A stretch of DNA of 64,000 nt from Periplaneta americana (GCF_040183065.1 NC_091128.1:171898244-171962243), one strand, 5' to 3'; shown: positions 12,601 through 23,719, counted from the stretch's first letter. Numbers and translations are program-made. The notes: generated by a model not told the origin, from the sequence alone.

Positions 12601-13610
12601 ATATGAGGACAAAAAAAAAGATGTTTTAAATTCTGAACGACCTACAGTCCATTGTTCCTTGTTTTAAAAAGTTCTAAGAAAATAGAGAAGTTGCATAAAT
12701 TAACTTTAAAAAAAGTCTCCCTATGAAAGAAGTTTTTCTTTTTGAAAATATTGAAAATTTCACTCGAAATGCTACATCAAAGGAGAGACTTCCGTCACTA
12801 GCCCCATGGCTTTGCATAGAGATATATTGCCCAACCTTAGTGTTAAACTCAGACATTTTAAGAAGACACCGTCGACAGGCTTGCTGCTTTAAAAGATAGG
12901 AGGATTGACTTGGTATGCAAGAAATTGGGTGAGTCCTGAAATAAATTAGTTTTCCTGTTTGCATGTATTCTAGAACTAGTAAAATTGAACGTAGTTTACG
13001 GATAGTAGGCCTACTTATTACATTGGTAAAACTGTTCATACATTTAGGCTATTTATGTGAAAGCACTTCACCTATTTCTTTTACGGCGAGCCGCTACTGC
13101 AGTATGTGACGATTTGCCATTTCAATGTGCAGACTGGGTGTCGGCAAAACTATCAAGAAAGTCATAAATACATGAAAAGATTCAGTACTTTGGTCCTCTG
13201 TTATGAATTCGGGTGGTCCCTGGCTAGGTTACAGGTGCGGCGCCAAATGTGCAGGAAAAGATGGCGAGAAATCCCACGTTCATAGTGCTTTAAATCCCTC
13301 TTTTGTTACTGAGAGTAGAGTGGGAAGTCGGTAGACGGGTAGGGTAATAAATTTCATAAAATGTCAGTACTGGGAGAAAAAGTGAAAGGCGATTGCCATG
13401 TGTCATTTCCAAACTCTGGAATTTTCAGCTATAGTGTGATATGCAGTTCGTTTGAATTTTATTTTTTCTTCTGTATTTTTCGAAGGACCACAAGGGCAGA
13501 CCTCGAGGACCACAGGTGGTCCGCAGATAATAGTTTGATAAACGCTGCTCTAGAATATGTCAGTGGAAAAGTTCAGGATAACGGAGGCTTGGAATTGCAA
13601 GGGTTACATC

Positions 13611-14349
13611 AGCGAATAGGGATTATAAAAAATGGACACTGAGCGAATTTTCTTGTGTTTTGTTTCTCTGTGTGCCGGCATTTAGTTCCACTTTCAAGTG
13701 CTAGAGGTTAGTGTAATCGAGCATACGCTAAGATAATAATTGAGAATAGAGCTGAGACACAGGATCCAAACATCGCCTACCTTATTGCATAATCCAGTAA
13801 CGCTTTGCTTCAAATAAATTCAAGTTAACAGCTTTTCCTTATTTCTCAGTGACAAACTAGTTGTAATAATAATTGTTTTAATTTCAGATATAATAAATTA
13901 TATTATAAAATAATATATATTATAAAATTATGTATCAAAGTCGTTTAATATTTATATATAATATAATATAGGGATATGGTTTTACTTCTCATAAGAGTTT
14001 TGTTTTTGCATTTTCAGTGCTATCAAATCATTACATATTTTAATTGTTGTTGAGGTCAACGTCTCAACTCTCATTATAAAGGAACTCTAGAGTCTAGACA
14101 TTACAGTTAATGACGGATTTATTATTTTATGGATCCAATTTATTTTATTTGAGTACATAATGTACCTAGATGTATTAATTATATGTGTTATATTTTCGCT
14201 GTGTCGACTACTAGCTGGTGTGATGTCAGCGCCAACTCAAGGGAGAAAGCAGAATCTCACGCTCTAGCTGGCTTGAAGGTCATTGAAATCAGTCCGGCTA
14301 CATCAAAGGTACCGACGCGAAGTGTCCATTCTTTATATCCCTATTCGCT
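13611..14349. mobile_element. TIR element with 9-bp TSD (Mutator-like MITE)
   Basis: Ends AGCGAATAGGGAT and its inverse, with similarity continuing through ATGGACACT. The exact 9-bp TSD GGTTACATC is at 13602-13610 and 14350-14358; that sequence belongs to the LINE-A copy it entered. A 9-bp TSD is typical of Mutator-like elements. No transposase frame seen. Confidence 0.7.
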
Positions 14350-14584
14350 GGTTACATCAGCTGTGAACTAAATTGTGTATGTTATAAATGTGGTCAGGAG
14401 TCTTGGTTATGTTCACGCAACGAGTTAGATAGCCTACTATAGAGAGGCTAAAGACCTCTGATAAGCGCTCCCTGCGGAGGCCAACAGTACTATGGATCGT
14501 TCCCTACAAAATATGGCGGTCTATAGTACCACCAGCCTCCGCAAGGAGTGCTTATCAAAGGTACACTGCCTCTTTGAATAATAA

Positions 14585-15556
14585 CACAGTCTACTATATA
14601 CAGTCGCGAAGCTTGAGGTGATTTTTTGCAAATCTCGTGATAAAGCGCTCCAAGCGGTTAGCAACTAGAAGCAATAGACTGTCCACGGTCGACTTTGGAC
14701 TGTGTCGTATTTCCATCGAGTGCTAGCTCGTTGCGTATTTCACATTGATGCTTGTGAAATGTTCGTTATTGGTTGTAATGAGAATGTTAATGGCTAAAAT
14801 ACAATAATTGGAATAATAATATTTTACTAGAGACGTAGAAAAATTAAGTTTGTTTTAATGAAATTTATTGATCACGTTTTATTTTCAATTCTGGTGGGAT
14901 TATTATTGCTTAGGCCTACTTTTTTTTTTCAAAGGATGTTTTTAATTATAGCTGTTAATTTTGTTGTTATTTTTATTTGTTACTTTACTAGAGACGTAGA
15001 AAAAGTCTGTTACAATAAAATTTATTGATCACGTTTTATTTCCAATTCTGGTGTGATTATTATTGCTTAACTTCATCCCACTATGTTAACTACGTAAGCC
15101 TACACTACAAGTACCGGTACACGTAAGTTACTCCATTAATTCATATTTCCATTATTATTGCTGGAAAGGGAAATGCAAATTAATATTTATTGGTTTCATA
15201 GTTAATTATCGCTATAATCTTGAATGAGTGAAGCGATTATAGTAAATTTGAGTTCGTTTTGCACAAACAAAAATTATATTAACCTATTTCTTGCAGGTAT
15301 CTTCGAGTTTATGGTGGAATTTAATATACTTCATTAAAATAATAAATTAACTTTATGCATTTAATATTTCAATAATGGAAGGAAGGTGTTAATTTTTCCA
15401 AAAGAACACTACAACGAAAGTGTAACATATTTTGTTGTCTGCTAGGAGAGAGATCTGCGATGATGAGGCGATAGTAGCGATCCTAGTGGTGGGCAACTAC
15501 CCATGTTTGCATTTTTACTACATATTGAGCTTCGCGACTGTATATAGTAGACTGTG
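14585..15556. mobile_element. MITE-E copy 1 (972 bp)
   Basis: Inverted ends CACAGTCTACTATATACAGT of at least 28 bp. It is nearly identical to 23720-24689 along its whole length. Flanks ATAATA and ATCATA are a weak 6-bp duplication. Confidence 0.78.
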
Positions 15557-15644
15557 ATCATAAGGTGTCCCGTAGTTTCCAATGAATACTTTATTTCATA
15601 TTCTTGTATGATACACTTTCAATAATAATATTTCACAACAACAT

Positions 15645-15654
15645 ATTATTATTA

Positions 15655-15728
<74 letters not shown>

Positions 15729-15800
15729 TTGTATTAATTGTAGACTTGGGTCAGTGGAAGAGCAGGCCTTAACTCTGCCAGGTAAAATAAAATAAAATAA
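15645..15800 (+). repeat. (TTA)n run and LINE 3' tail fragment
   Basis: A long TTA microsatellite at 15645-15725 is followed by GGAAGAGCAGGCCTTAACTC and TGCCAGGTAAAATAAAATAA, matching the LINE 3' end also seen at 21600-21650. The frame at 15604-15795 is mostly translated microsatellite. Confidence 0.6.
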
Positions 15801-16745
15801 TATTTTTCGGATACATCAATATTTAATTTAAACATTTCGCTATAGGTTTTGTAAAAAGCTGATTTATAAATGAAAGAGTAATAATTAAGACTTTTTTTTA
15901 TTCTGAAAAAGCCTCTGCTCAGTTGCGAGACACGTGTGAGATCAATATTGGTTTCAAACTATATTAGAGTACACGATGTCTCCATCACGCGAAAAGAAGT
16001 GTAGCTAGCTGTGGCTCCTATTGTTTGTGATAACAATGTTAATCGTAAGTATCTTATCGTTTTAATAAATGTGGTGAGTTATGATCACGAGTAACTTTCT
16101 ATTAGTGTCATTCTTTAATTATTATGTTGCATGCTAAGAGGTTATTTGTAGTTTTAATAATTTCAGTTTTCAAAAGTTCTCTGTGTTAATTCCAATTTCA
16201 AATGAATTTTTCTCAATAACTTAATAATTGGATTTTTTTTTTTAATTTTCGCCACTACCTTTCCTATATTTTACTCCTATTAGTTACATACGTCGTCTCT
16301 CTTGAAATCACCTGGTGAGCACTGAATTACATGATTTCATATTAGGTTAGATTAGCTGTAAGGTCATTAAATTTGTGACGAAGTCAAAAAATTATTTATT
16401 TTTCTTCTGCCGAATACATTCATCCGTCTTTAGGTGCTTTGCTTTGGTTGCATTGTAAGCTTGTCATTTAATATCTGGGCTATATTTAGTGAAAGTAATA
16501 AAAACATAGGCCTACAGCTGTTATAAAACGTAAAGTTTTGTGTGTATTTTACTTTTTACTTATTAACATAGTCTTAATATGTAACTCAATTCACAATAAT
16601 ACTAACTTCATCACAGTCTTTTCCTATAACATCCGAGCCACGCCCCTTTGTTTTGACTAACCAAAATATGGCGGACCAATGTTCAATTGTCATCAACTTT
16701 CAGAAGTCTTTAGCCTCTCTATAGTATCTAGCTCGTTGGTTCACG

Positions 16746-17099
16746 GCCTTCTGGATTATTTGAGACAAGTTACAGTTTAATCCTGAGAGGATAAAAAGAT
16801 CTTAATCTTATATGTTGGTAGCTCCGTAATACGTTGTGATCAGCTGTTGTGCTTATCATTTGGTTTTTTTTTTCCAGCGTGAACTATGAAGAAAAGTTGT
16901 ATTTTTTACTGTATTGCAAGGTATTATTTAGCTTAGGCCTGTCCAGACTTTGGGTCCCAGGCACGCTACTTAGCTGCGCCAGTGCGCTACAATCAGAGTA
17001 GTAGTGGGGACACCACAAACTAACCCTCCGAAAATGGTTAGACTGATTTGGCGATTTTTAAGGATATTTTGTAGCTCGCACGGACTCGTCACCTCAGGT
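16746..17099. other. No feature recognised
   Basis: AT-rich sequence between two mobile elements; no coding or repeat signal that I can support. Confidence 0.4.
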
Positions 17100-17443
17100 T
17101 CCTGCAAAAGCAGACGCACTACGAGCATGTCAAGCTGTTAGGAGGGTGATTGCACACACAAATTGAACACTTCGTCGTAATGTCCATGTTTCTGCCCCAT
17201 ACAATGGCACGCTCCACACAAAGCACTTCACTAGTCTCATAGTCTTTTTCCAGAGGTCCGCAGAAGATGCTCCTTTTTCTATTAAAAGCTTCCTTGGCCA
17301 TTGCTATCCTCCTTTTGACTTCCTTGCAGCAGTTCATGTTACTGCTTATAGTACACCCCAAATATTTGAAGTTGTCGACTTGCTCTACTGCCTTATTTAG
17401 AATTCGCAACATTACTTTACTTTTCTTCATATGATCATGGTCT

Positions 17444-17886
17444 TCGTCTTGTTGAGATTTATCTTCATCCCATACTGCTGACAGCTGTCGTTTATCTTCA
17501 GTAGCATATCCTTAGTATCCTCTCTTCTTCTGCTAATTGTTGAGATTTATCTTCATCCCATACTGCTGACAGCTGTCGTTTATCTTCAGTAGCATATCCT
17601 TAGTATCCTCTCTTCTTCTGCTAATTGTTGAGATTTATCTTCATCCCATACTGCTGACAGCTGTCGTTTATCTTCAGTAGCATATCCTTAGTATCCTCTC
17701 TTCTTCTGCTAATTGTTGAGATTTATCTTCATCCCATACTGCTGACAGCTGTCGTTTATCTTCAGTAGCATATCCTTAGTATCCTCTCTTCTTCTGCTAA
17801 TTGTTGAGATTTATCTTCATCCCATACTGCTGACAGCTGTCGTTTATCTTCAGTAGCATATCCTTAGTATCCTCTCTTCTTCTGCT
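17444..17886. repeat. 88-bp tandem array, 5 copies, inside LINE-B
   Basis: Five consecutive copies of an 88-bp unit beginning TTGAGATTTATCTTCATCCC. Copies appear identical. The unit covers the LINE-B coding stretch just after the FADD motif. 88 is not a multiple of 3, so the expansion broke the reading frame. Confidence 0.9.
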
Positions 17887-18513
17887 AACAATGCCATATC
17901 ATCAGCAAATCTTATGCACTTTATTCTTCTTCCTCTTACTATCACTCCTCCCATGTTCTGAAAACAGTTCTTCACTAAATCCTCCAAGTAGACGTTGAAC
18001 AGGGTAGGTGATAAAGGGCATCCTCGACATACTCCTCTTCCTATTTCACTTCCTTCTGACATTTCTTCTATCCTGACTTTGACCCGTTGTTTCGTATAAA
18101 GGTTACAACAGCTTCTCTCTTTCCAATTCACACCAATTTTCTTTAGAATCCCCAACAGTTTATTCCAATCCACTCTGTCAAAAGCCTTTTCTAAGTCCAC
18201 TTCTTTATTCTTCTCGAGGTATCTTTTGCTGATTGTTCATAGCTGTCCAATTGCATCTCTCGTATCTTTTCCTTCCTGAAGCGAAATTGCTCTTCCATCT
18301 TAGAATATAAACGTTGATTCAGTATTCGCAGAGAATCTTCACTGAGTGCGATATCAGGCTGATAGTCCTGTTACATTGCTTGGTATTATATTTTTTCGGT
18401 ATTGGCAGTAACACTGTTTCCATAAAATCTTCAGGCCATTTGCCTTACTCATATATTTCGTTGCATAATCATAGAATTCTCTTCTTGTCTTCACCCAAGC
18501 ATTCACTACTTCA

Positions 18514-18742
18514 GTCGATCTGGTTGGCAAGTTGGTATAGCGCTGGCCTTCTATGCCCAAGGTTGCGGGTTCGATCCCGGGCTAGGTCGATGGCATTTAA
18601 GTGTGCTGAAATGCGACAGGCTCATGTCAGTAGATTTACTGGCATGTAAAAGAACTCCTGCGGGACAAAATTCCGGCACATCCGGCGACGCTGATATAAC
18701 CTCTGCAGTTGTGAGCGTCGTTAAATAAAACATAACATTTAA
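18514..18742 (+). mobile_element. SINE-2 copy inserted in LINE-B
   Basis: tRNA-like head with B box GGTTCGATCCC and the family 3' end GAGCGTCGTTAAATAAAA. Exact 14-bp TSD CATTCACTACTTCA at 18500-18513 and 18743-18756. Confidence 0.9.
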
Positions 18743-19089
18743 CATTCACTACTTCAATGGGGATTCCATCAACTCCTGCTGCCTTTCCAGTCTTCATTTC
18801 CCTGAATATTAGTAAGATTAGATAATTCATAAATATCTCCTTGCTAACCAGTACATTCTATGACAGCCTCTAGAATGACATCACTTGGAAAGGAACGTGG
18901 CTAACGAGAAAGACAGGCTTCGGCACGAATCGGAGTCACGTGGTTATCATGGTCTAGTCATGGCCATCTTGACAATCGCCTAATATAAATACATGTTCTG
19001 CATTCCAAAAAACAAAGGAATTCCTGTATTAAACTCCTGTTAAACGTGCATTTAAATATAAACTTATTCAATGTTGGCCATGTTAAGAT

Positions 19090-19830
19090 TAGAGAGCGGA
19101 ATTTTAGGCCCTAAAAAGTGGCATTTTAGGCGCTTAAAATAGGCTCTTAAAGTCCTTTATTTAGGCTCTATAAAATAAAAAGTAGGCTTTTTTTGTTAAA
19201 GAATGTCACTAATATAAGAGTGTTTTTCATTCACATTTCCGTAGTTATAGTCCCGTCACTCTAATTTCCGGCAGCCAATCGCGTTGCAGGTCGGCTACAT
19301 TTAAACGTTTGCGTCTTTTGATTCGCTGAGGAAGACGTTATTCATTTCTTAAGGCTCGATAAATACTTAATATAATCGCCCGCCATTTTGGCTCTTTCGT
19401 TGGCGTTCGCAGAAAGCACATGAAGACGTTATTTGCCACTCAATTATTTGCTGAATTACAGTGCGTTTGATTTATTATCATAGGAGCTACGACATGATAA
19501 TGTTTAACGGTGTGGCAAATAGATTCCTCGTATGGTAGCTCGGCAACGAAAGAACAAAAATGGCGAACGATACTACCTACCTAGACTTTATAGAGCCTTC
19601 ACTTCCTAAGACATAAGCAAAAAGGAGGAGTCACGCCGGGAATAACAGTGTCGCAACTATAGCTTCACAGTAGATGATCAGCACCTGTTGTGGCTATTGT
19701 GTCACTTACTGCTGTACTTACAAATGGTGAGAAAAAAGGAAGGGGTTGTTATCTGTCTTGGAATGTAAGAGAATGCTTATTCGGGTACAACCCAGCGAGT
19801 TTGTGTTAAATTGCTGACAGACAGAGGAAG

Positions 19831-19870
<40 letters not shown>

Positions 19871-20363
19871 TTGTCCCGCAGGAGTTCTTTTACATGCCAG
19901 TAAATCTACTGACATGATCCTGTTGCATTTAAGCACACTTAAATGCCATTGACCTGGGCTGGGATCGAACCCGCAACCTCGAGCACAGAAGGCCAGCGGT
20001 ATATCGACTATGCCAACTGAAAGTTGGAATTTTAGGATTGAAAGATTGTAATACTGAGAAGGGGGGGGCCTGAAGGTACTTCTCTGTTGTGTTGTTGACT
20101 GCTGCCCGTTATCTGTCTTTGAATGTAAGCAGTACAGGATATTAACAAAAACAGTAAATAGTTACGAAAAAGATGCAAAAATTAAAAAAAAAAAGAAAAG
20201 AGACTTAAAAATAGGTACTAACGTTGAAATAGGCATTTTTAGGTACTATAAAACTCCTTTATTTGTACCTATATTTCCATGAAAAATGTAAATATTAAAT
20301 CTCGAGCCTGTATGTACCAAGGAAAAAAAAAAAAAAAGGTTTCTGCCTAAATTCCGCTCTCTA
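19090..20363. mobile_element. hAT-like element with AAAATAGGT subterminal motifs (inner)
   Basis: Ends TAGAGAGCGGAATTTTAGGC and inverse. Flanks GTTAAGAT/GTTATGAC match 6 of 8. TTTTAGGC/AAATAGGT-type repeats near both ends resemble those of the element at 46091-47322. It contains a (TAA)n run and a SINE-2 fragment. Confidence 0.6.
19868..20021 (-). mobile_element. SINE-2 fragment
   Basis: Minus-strand copy: B box GGTTCGATCCC followed by the SINE-2 body, ending in an (ATT)n tail at 19831-19870. 3' truncated relative to the copy at 6262. Confidence 0.8.
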
Positions 20364-20426
20364 GTTATGACTAAGAATGTGACGTCACGCCGTAACCTGT
20401 CTTTCTCGTTAGCCATGGAAAGGAAG

Positions 20427-20909
20427 CACATCTGTAAAGTACAACAACCCATCCCACAGTATAATGAATTATATAATCTTATGGTAAATATATTTTAAAT
20501 TATAATTCTTTCTGTAACATAGATTTTATCACTTCATAACATAATCTATTTGAAGATAAAAAATAAACAGTAAAATATCAAATATGATATCAGACTATAT
20601 TTTTTCACTGAAATGTGTACTGTGGTAGACAATCATAAAACATCACAACACGTGCATTTAGATGGATAACAGTTGTTTACAATTATTATGTAAAATCCAT
20701 TCAAGTTTGTATAATTTTCGATAATTTCCTGATATTCCCTTAATTTTACGAAAGGCAATTGGTAATCTTACACAATAGGTGTGAGCCATATTATTCAATG
20801 CAAAAGTGATTTCAAGACATGAAATTAAATTTATTTTTAATAAAGCTATGCTAATATTAGAACTTCAACAATACAGGTCATACAGGATAAGAAGTTAGAA
20901 GTAGCTAGT
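20427..20909. other. AT-rich, no feature recognised
   Basis: No coding, RNA or repeat signal that I can support. Confidence 0.4.
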
Positions 20910-20959
20910 TCATTTATTTCTCTCTTTTTTTTTTTTGAATTACTGCTATTATGTGAAAT

Positions 20960-21222
20960 CTAATTCAGTGTAGAACTAATATAATGGCACATCTTTCGAC
21001 TCTGTGTTGCTTGTTTGTGGTGACGATCTACATATTCTTCCGAACGTGGTTCCATGTTGCGTTCCGCTGCACACATACGGCACCTGATTCGAGAGTGCTT
21101 GGTATCGGGGGCACTGTACTCGCTCTGCGTAACAGTTCGTGTGGAGGGCAGGGTTTTCACACTACTAGACCATGATGTGGAGGTCAGTGTCCTGCACGAA
21201 GCAGAATGATCTTTGAAACCTG
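20960..21222 (-). CDS. Possible terminal exon of an unknown gene
   Basis: A strong acceptor (CACTTTCCGTTGCAG) at about 21223 is followed by about 86 open codons to TAG at 20960 and an AATAAA about 45 nt further on. The peptide is Ser/Thr/Arg-rich with a CRMC pair and EPRSEEYVDRHHKQ. I do not recognise a family; the Cys pair is vaguely like the tail of piggyBac-type proteins. It could also be chance. No partner exon was found upstream. Confidence 0.3.
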
Positions 21223-21359
21223 CAACGGAAAGTGCAAAGAAACAGTTAAACATTCTAGTTCGTGGAATTGTTTGTTGAACACATGTCGGGTTGCGCAACT
21301 TCACCTTAACCCATGAAATATAGTAAATATTGTAACTATGCTGTTGTAAAATTGAAAAT

Positions 21360-21371
21360 TAATATGTAATG

Positions 21372-21424
<53 letters not shown>

Positions 21425-21649
21425 GTCAGTTATCAATATCATCATTGCTATCTCTGTTTTCTTTCTTTTCGTTGTGTTAGCTCGATGAGAGCACTATAAT
21501 GTACTTTTGACTCTGTTGACCCTCTATAGGGCTTTAACTTAATTTGTATCATTTTCATCAGTGTTTCTATTTCTTTTTTGTATTTATATGTGCTATCTGG
21601 TAGGATGGAAGAGAAGGCCTTATGGCCTTAATCCTGTCAGATTAAATAA

Positions 21650-21690
<41 letters not shown>

Positions 21691-21700
21691 AGTGTCAAAA
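21360..21700 (+). repeat. LINE 3' tail fragment between TTA microsatellites
   Basis: (ATT)n at 21372-21425, then a LINE 3' region ending GGAAGAGAAGGCCTTATGGC, AGATTAAATAAA and another (TTA)n at 21645-21690. Similar to 15735-15800. Confidence 0.6.
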
Positions 21701-21833
21701 TCTACTTCTGAAAAAAAAAAAAAAAAAAACTAGCGTTATGAAAATGCAGGGGCAGTGAGTTATTAAGGGCTGAAGGGACTTAGCCTCACCAGATTTTTGT
21801 ATATAAGAGTTTAGAATTTTCACATTATTTATA

Positions 21834-23165
21834 CGAGGGGGATCCAGGAAATAACGACCGTTTTGTTGTAATAATTAAAAAAATATATATTTATTTGAAA
21901 AAACAAAGTCTGTTACATAACTGAAGCTTCCTTTCTTCTCTACATAATCACCACCTACATTTAAACATTTGTCGTATCTGTTCACTAGCTTTAGAATTCC
22001 CGTGTTATACTCCTCTGCCGCCAGTTCACTAAACCAGGTGTTCACTGTCTTCTTCAACTCTTCATCACTTCCAAAACGCGTACCACCCAGAAAGTCTTTC
22101 AGCTTAGTGAAAAGGTGAAAATCGCTAGGAGCAAGGTCTGGACTATAGGGCGGATGATCAAAGATTTCCCAACCGAATTGATCCAGCAATTCTCGAGTTG
22201 AAGCAGCAGTGTGCGGGCGGGCGTTGTCGTGAAGAAGCACAACTCCTCTCGAAAGCATTCCTTGCCTCTTGTTTTGGATGGCTCGCCGTAGTTTTCGTAA
22301 AGTCTCACAATAACGATTTGCATTGATCGTAGTGCCTTTTGGCATGAAATCCAGCAAAAGAACACCTTTGCGATCCCAAAAGACAGTAGCCATGACTTTT
22401 TGTGTTGAGAGAGTCTGTTTGAATTTTCTCGGTTTCTTGGGTGATGAGGGATGATGCCACTGACGTGATTGGCGCTTGGTCTCTGGGGTGTTGTGAGACA
22501 CCCAGGTCTCATCACCAGTCACAATTTGATCAAGAAAGGCGTCTCCATCTGTGTGATATCGCATCAAGAATGTCAATGCTGAGGCCATTCTCTGAGTTTT
22601 GTGTTGGTCACTCAGTTGCCGTGGAACCCATCGTGCACAGATTTTGTGGTAGCCAAGATGTTGCGACACAATTTCACCAAGCAAAGAACGAGAAATGTCA
22701 GGAAAGGCAATATGCAATTCGTCGAGTGATGTGCGCCTGTCTTGCAAGATTCTGTCGTTCACTTTAGTCTTCAGGTCTTCTGTGATGAGTGATGGGCGTC
22801 CGGGTCGAGTTTCATCGTGAACATTTGTTCGCCCATTGTTGAACATTTCGCACCATTTTCTCACATTTCTTTCATTCATTGCAGTATCACCATACACTTC
22901 TTTCAATTGCCGGTAAATTTCTGCAGGTTTCAAACGTCGGGCATTCAAAAATCGAATCACACTCCTCACCTCACAGTCGGCGGGATTATCAATCACGTCG
23001 TTCATTTTGAAGTAACACAAATGCACAATGGCGACTTGTTGCAACCAGTACTCACAACATTATGAGAACACATGTTAAGGAAGCCAGTTGACCTTCAAAC
23101 AAGGAAGGGGAGTCAGCTGCGCGGAGGGTATGCGCGAATGGTCGTTATTTCCTGGATCCCCCTCG
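21834..23165 (-). mobile_element. Apparently complete mariner element
   Basis: Perfect 26-bp inverted repeats beginning CGAGGGGGATCCAGGAAATA (21834-21859 and 23140-23165), flanked by TA at 21832-21833 and 23166-23167, the Tc1/mariner target. The length of 1332 bp and a single long transposase frame are normal for an autonomous mariner. Confidence 0.93.
21875..23005 (-). CDS. Mariner transposase, DD34D
   Basis: Cut-and-paste transposase acting on its own TIRs. From the Met at 23005 it is 376 aa (an upstream in-frame Met at 23044 would add 13). Two N-terminal helix-turn-helix regions, WVPRQL (usually WVPHxL), then the catalytic triad: TGDETW, LLHDNARPH and YSPDLAPSD, with 34 residues between the second and third Asp. 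No stop or frameshift. I chose the inner Met because mariner transposases are usually about 345-375 aa. It is a candidate active copy or a very recent insertion. Confidence 0.92.
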   Translation of the reverse strand: MNDVIDNPADCEVRSVIRFLNARRLKPAEIYRQLKEVYGDTAMNERNVRKWCEMFNNGRTNVHDETRPGRPSLITEDLKTKVNDRILQDRRTSLDELHIAFPDISRSLLGEIVSQHLGYHKICARWVPRQLSDQHKTQRMASALTFLMRYHTDGDAFLDQIVTGDETWVSHNTPETKRQSRQWHHPSSPKKPRKFKQTLSTQKVMATVFWDRKGVLLLDFMPKGTTINANRYCETLRKLRRAIQNKRQGMLSRGVVLLHDNARPHTAASTRELLDQFGWEIFDHPPYSPDLAPSDFHLFTKLKDFLGGTRFGSDEELKKTVNTWFSELAAEEYNTGILKLVNRYDKCLNVGGDYVEKKGSFSYVTDFVFSNKYIFF

Positions 23166-23167
23166 TA

Positions 23168-23475
23168 TTTCAGATAATTAATTTAAAGAGAGCAAATTTA
23201 TATCTGAGTACCATTATGCTGAAGTAATTAATGATATGCGAAAATGAATGCAAGTGTGATGGTGTTACATGTTTTGTATGTTTATCCTGACATATGGGCT
23301 AATTCACTCATAGTCCTCACAGAGAGCAAGTTTCAAATATGTCTTAAAATGTCAAGCTAGGGGATAGTTTTGGCATGCCTGCAAGCAAGAAGAACAATGT
23401 ACACGGAGCTGTAGCAGCGGGAGGTATAGTAATGTTATTGTAAACTCACTTATATTCTTCTAATCTCATGTAAAA
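23168..23475. other. No feature recognised
   Basis: AT-rich sequence between the mariner and a tRNA-like repeat. Confidence 0.4.
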
Positions 23476-23718
23476 TCTAAGTAAAGATGAATTTTTTTGT
23501 CCTATAGAATATATCAGTTATGGTAACAATGGTTATTAGAGGAGAAAAATTCGCTCCAGAGCCGGGGATCGAACCCGGGTCCTTGGTTTTACGTACCAAG
23601 CACTCTAATCCCTGAGTTACGCATAAGTTTAATCCACAGTGCTGGATCAAATCCCCCTCCTCTAGTGTTTTTCCCTTTGTGGCCTTACTCCATGTTCGAC
23701 ATATATGTTGACATATTA
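23476..23718 (-). repeat. SINE-4-like tRNA-related repeat
   Basis: On the minus strand: GCGTAACTCAGGGATTAGAG, a TTGGTACG...ACCAAGG arm, B box GGTTCGATCCC, and a TTATTAGAGGAGAAAAATT-like flank on the plus strand. Same family as 24790-25300. MITE-E copy 2 follows directly. Confidence 0.6.
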
Positions 23719-23719
23719 A

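Larger units (their letters stand above)
9189..13099. mobile_element. hAT element, nested (inner), carrying LINE fragments
   Basis: Ends CAGGGGCGG and, inverted, CAGTAGCGG. The subterminal GGTGAAGTGCTAC-like motif appears at both ends. Exact 8-bp TSD CAGTATGT at 9181-9188 and 13100-13107. It has been filled by two LINE-F fragments and one LINE-A fragment. The minus frame 13039-12674 may be a damaged transposase N-terminal part, but I cannot prove it. Confidence 0.8.
8098..13547. mobile_element. hAT element, internally nested (outer)
   Basis: Ends CAGCGTTTCTCAAACT and, inverted, CAGCGTTTATCAAACT, both followed by GCGGACCAC-type motifs common in hAT elements. The 8-bp TSD is CTCTAGTA versus CTCTAGAA. 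A minus-strand frame at 8850-8659 begins MKNWLRSGSLKRKERDD, resembling the N terminus of BED-type hAT transposases; the rest of the protein is gone. The second hAT at 9189-13099 is inserted in it. Confidence 0.75.
7952..13610 (+). pseudogene. LINE-A reverse-transcriptase relic split by a hAT element
   Basis: The two pieces, 7952-8097 and 13548-13610, are contiguous in the longer LINE-A copy at 60.0-60.2 kb (corresponding to its [15 protein letters not shown] region). They are separated by the 5.45-kb hAT insertion, whose 8-bp duplication CTCTAGTA/CTCTAGAA is made from LINE sequence. A second, unrelated 9-bp-TSD element interrupts it again at 13611. Confidence 0.75.
14418..16738. mobile_element. 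2.3-kb TIR element with 7-bp duplication GTTCACG
   Basis: Inverted ends CAACGAGYTAGATA followed by CTATAGAGAGGCTAAAGA. GTTCACG repeats directly at 14411-14417 and 16739-16745. Another MITE (14585-15556) and a TTA microsatellite lie inside. No coding frame survives, and the superfamily is unassigned. Confidence 0.65.
17100..18870 (-). pseudogene. LINE-B reverse-transcriptase relic
   Basis: Read on the minus strand: MKTGKAAGVDGIPIEVV (18815-18765), then SINE-2, then NAWVKTRREFYD. Next comes a clear RT domain, [33 protein letters not shown] and the catalytic FADD at about 17900. The thumb part NFKYLGCTISSNMNC is at 17430-17119. Frames are broken by an 88-bp tandem array and by the SINE. Other LINE-B fragments lie at 27.6-28.1 and 59.6 kb. 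Confidence 0.83.
18898..20416. mobile_element. TIR element TGGCTAACGAGAAAGACAGG (outer)
   Basis: A 20-bp inverted repeat at each end. TGGAAAGGAA is repeated at 18886-18895 and 20417-20426, suggesting a 9-10 bp TSD (Mutator-like, tentative; two extra bases CG lie at the left junction). Most of its interior is the hAT-like element at 19090-20363. Confidence 0.6.

Noticed and set aside
15604-15795. Leucine-run protein
   Set aside because: It is translation of a TTA microsatellite.
17444-17886. CRISPR-like array (88-bp direct repeats)
   Set aside because: Units abut without unique spacers and derive from LINE-B coding sequence in an animal genome.
22099-22767. Additional frames inside the mariner on both strands
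   Set aside because: Shadows of the transposase frame.
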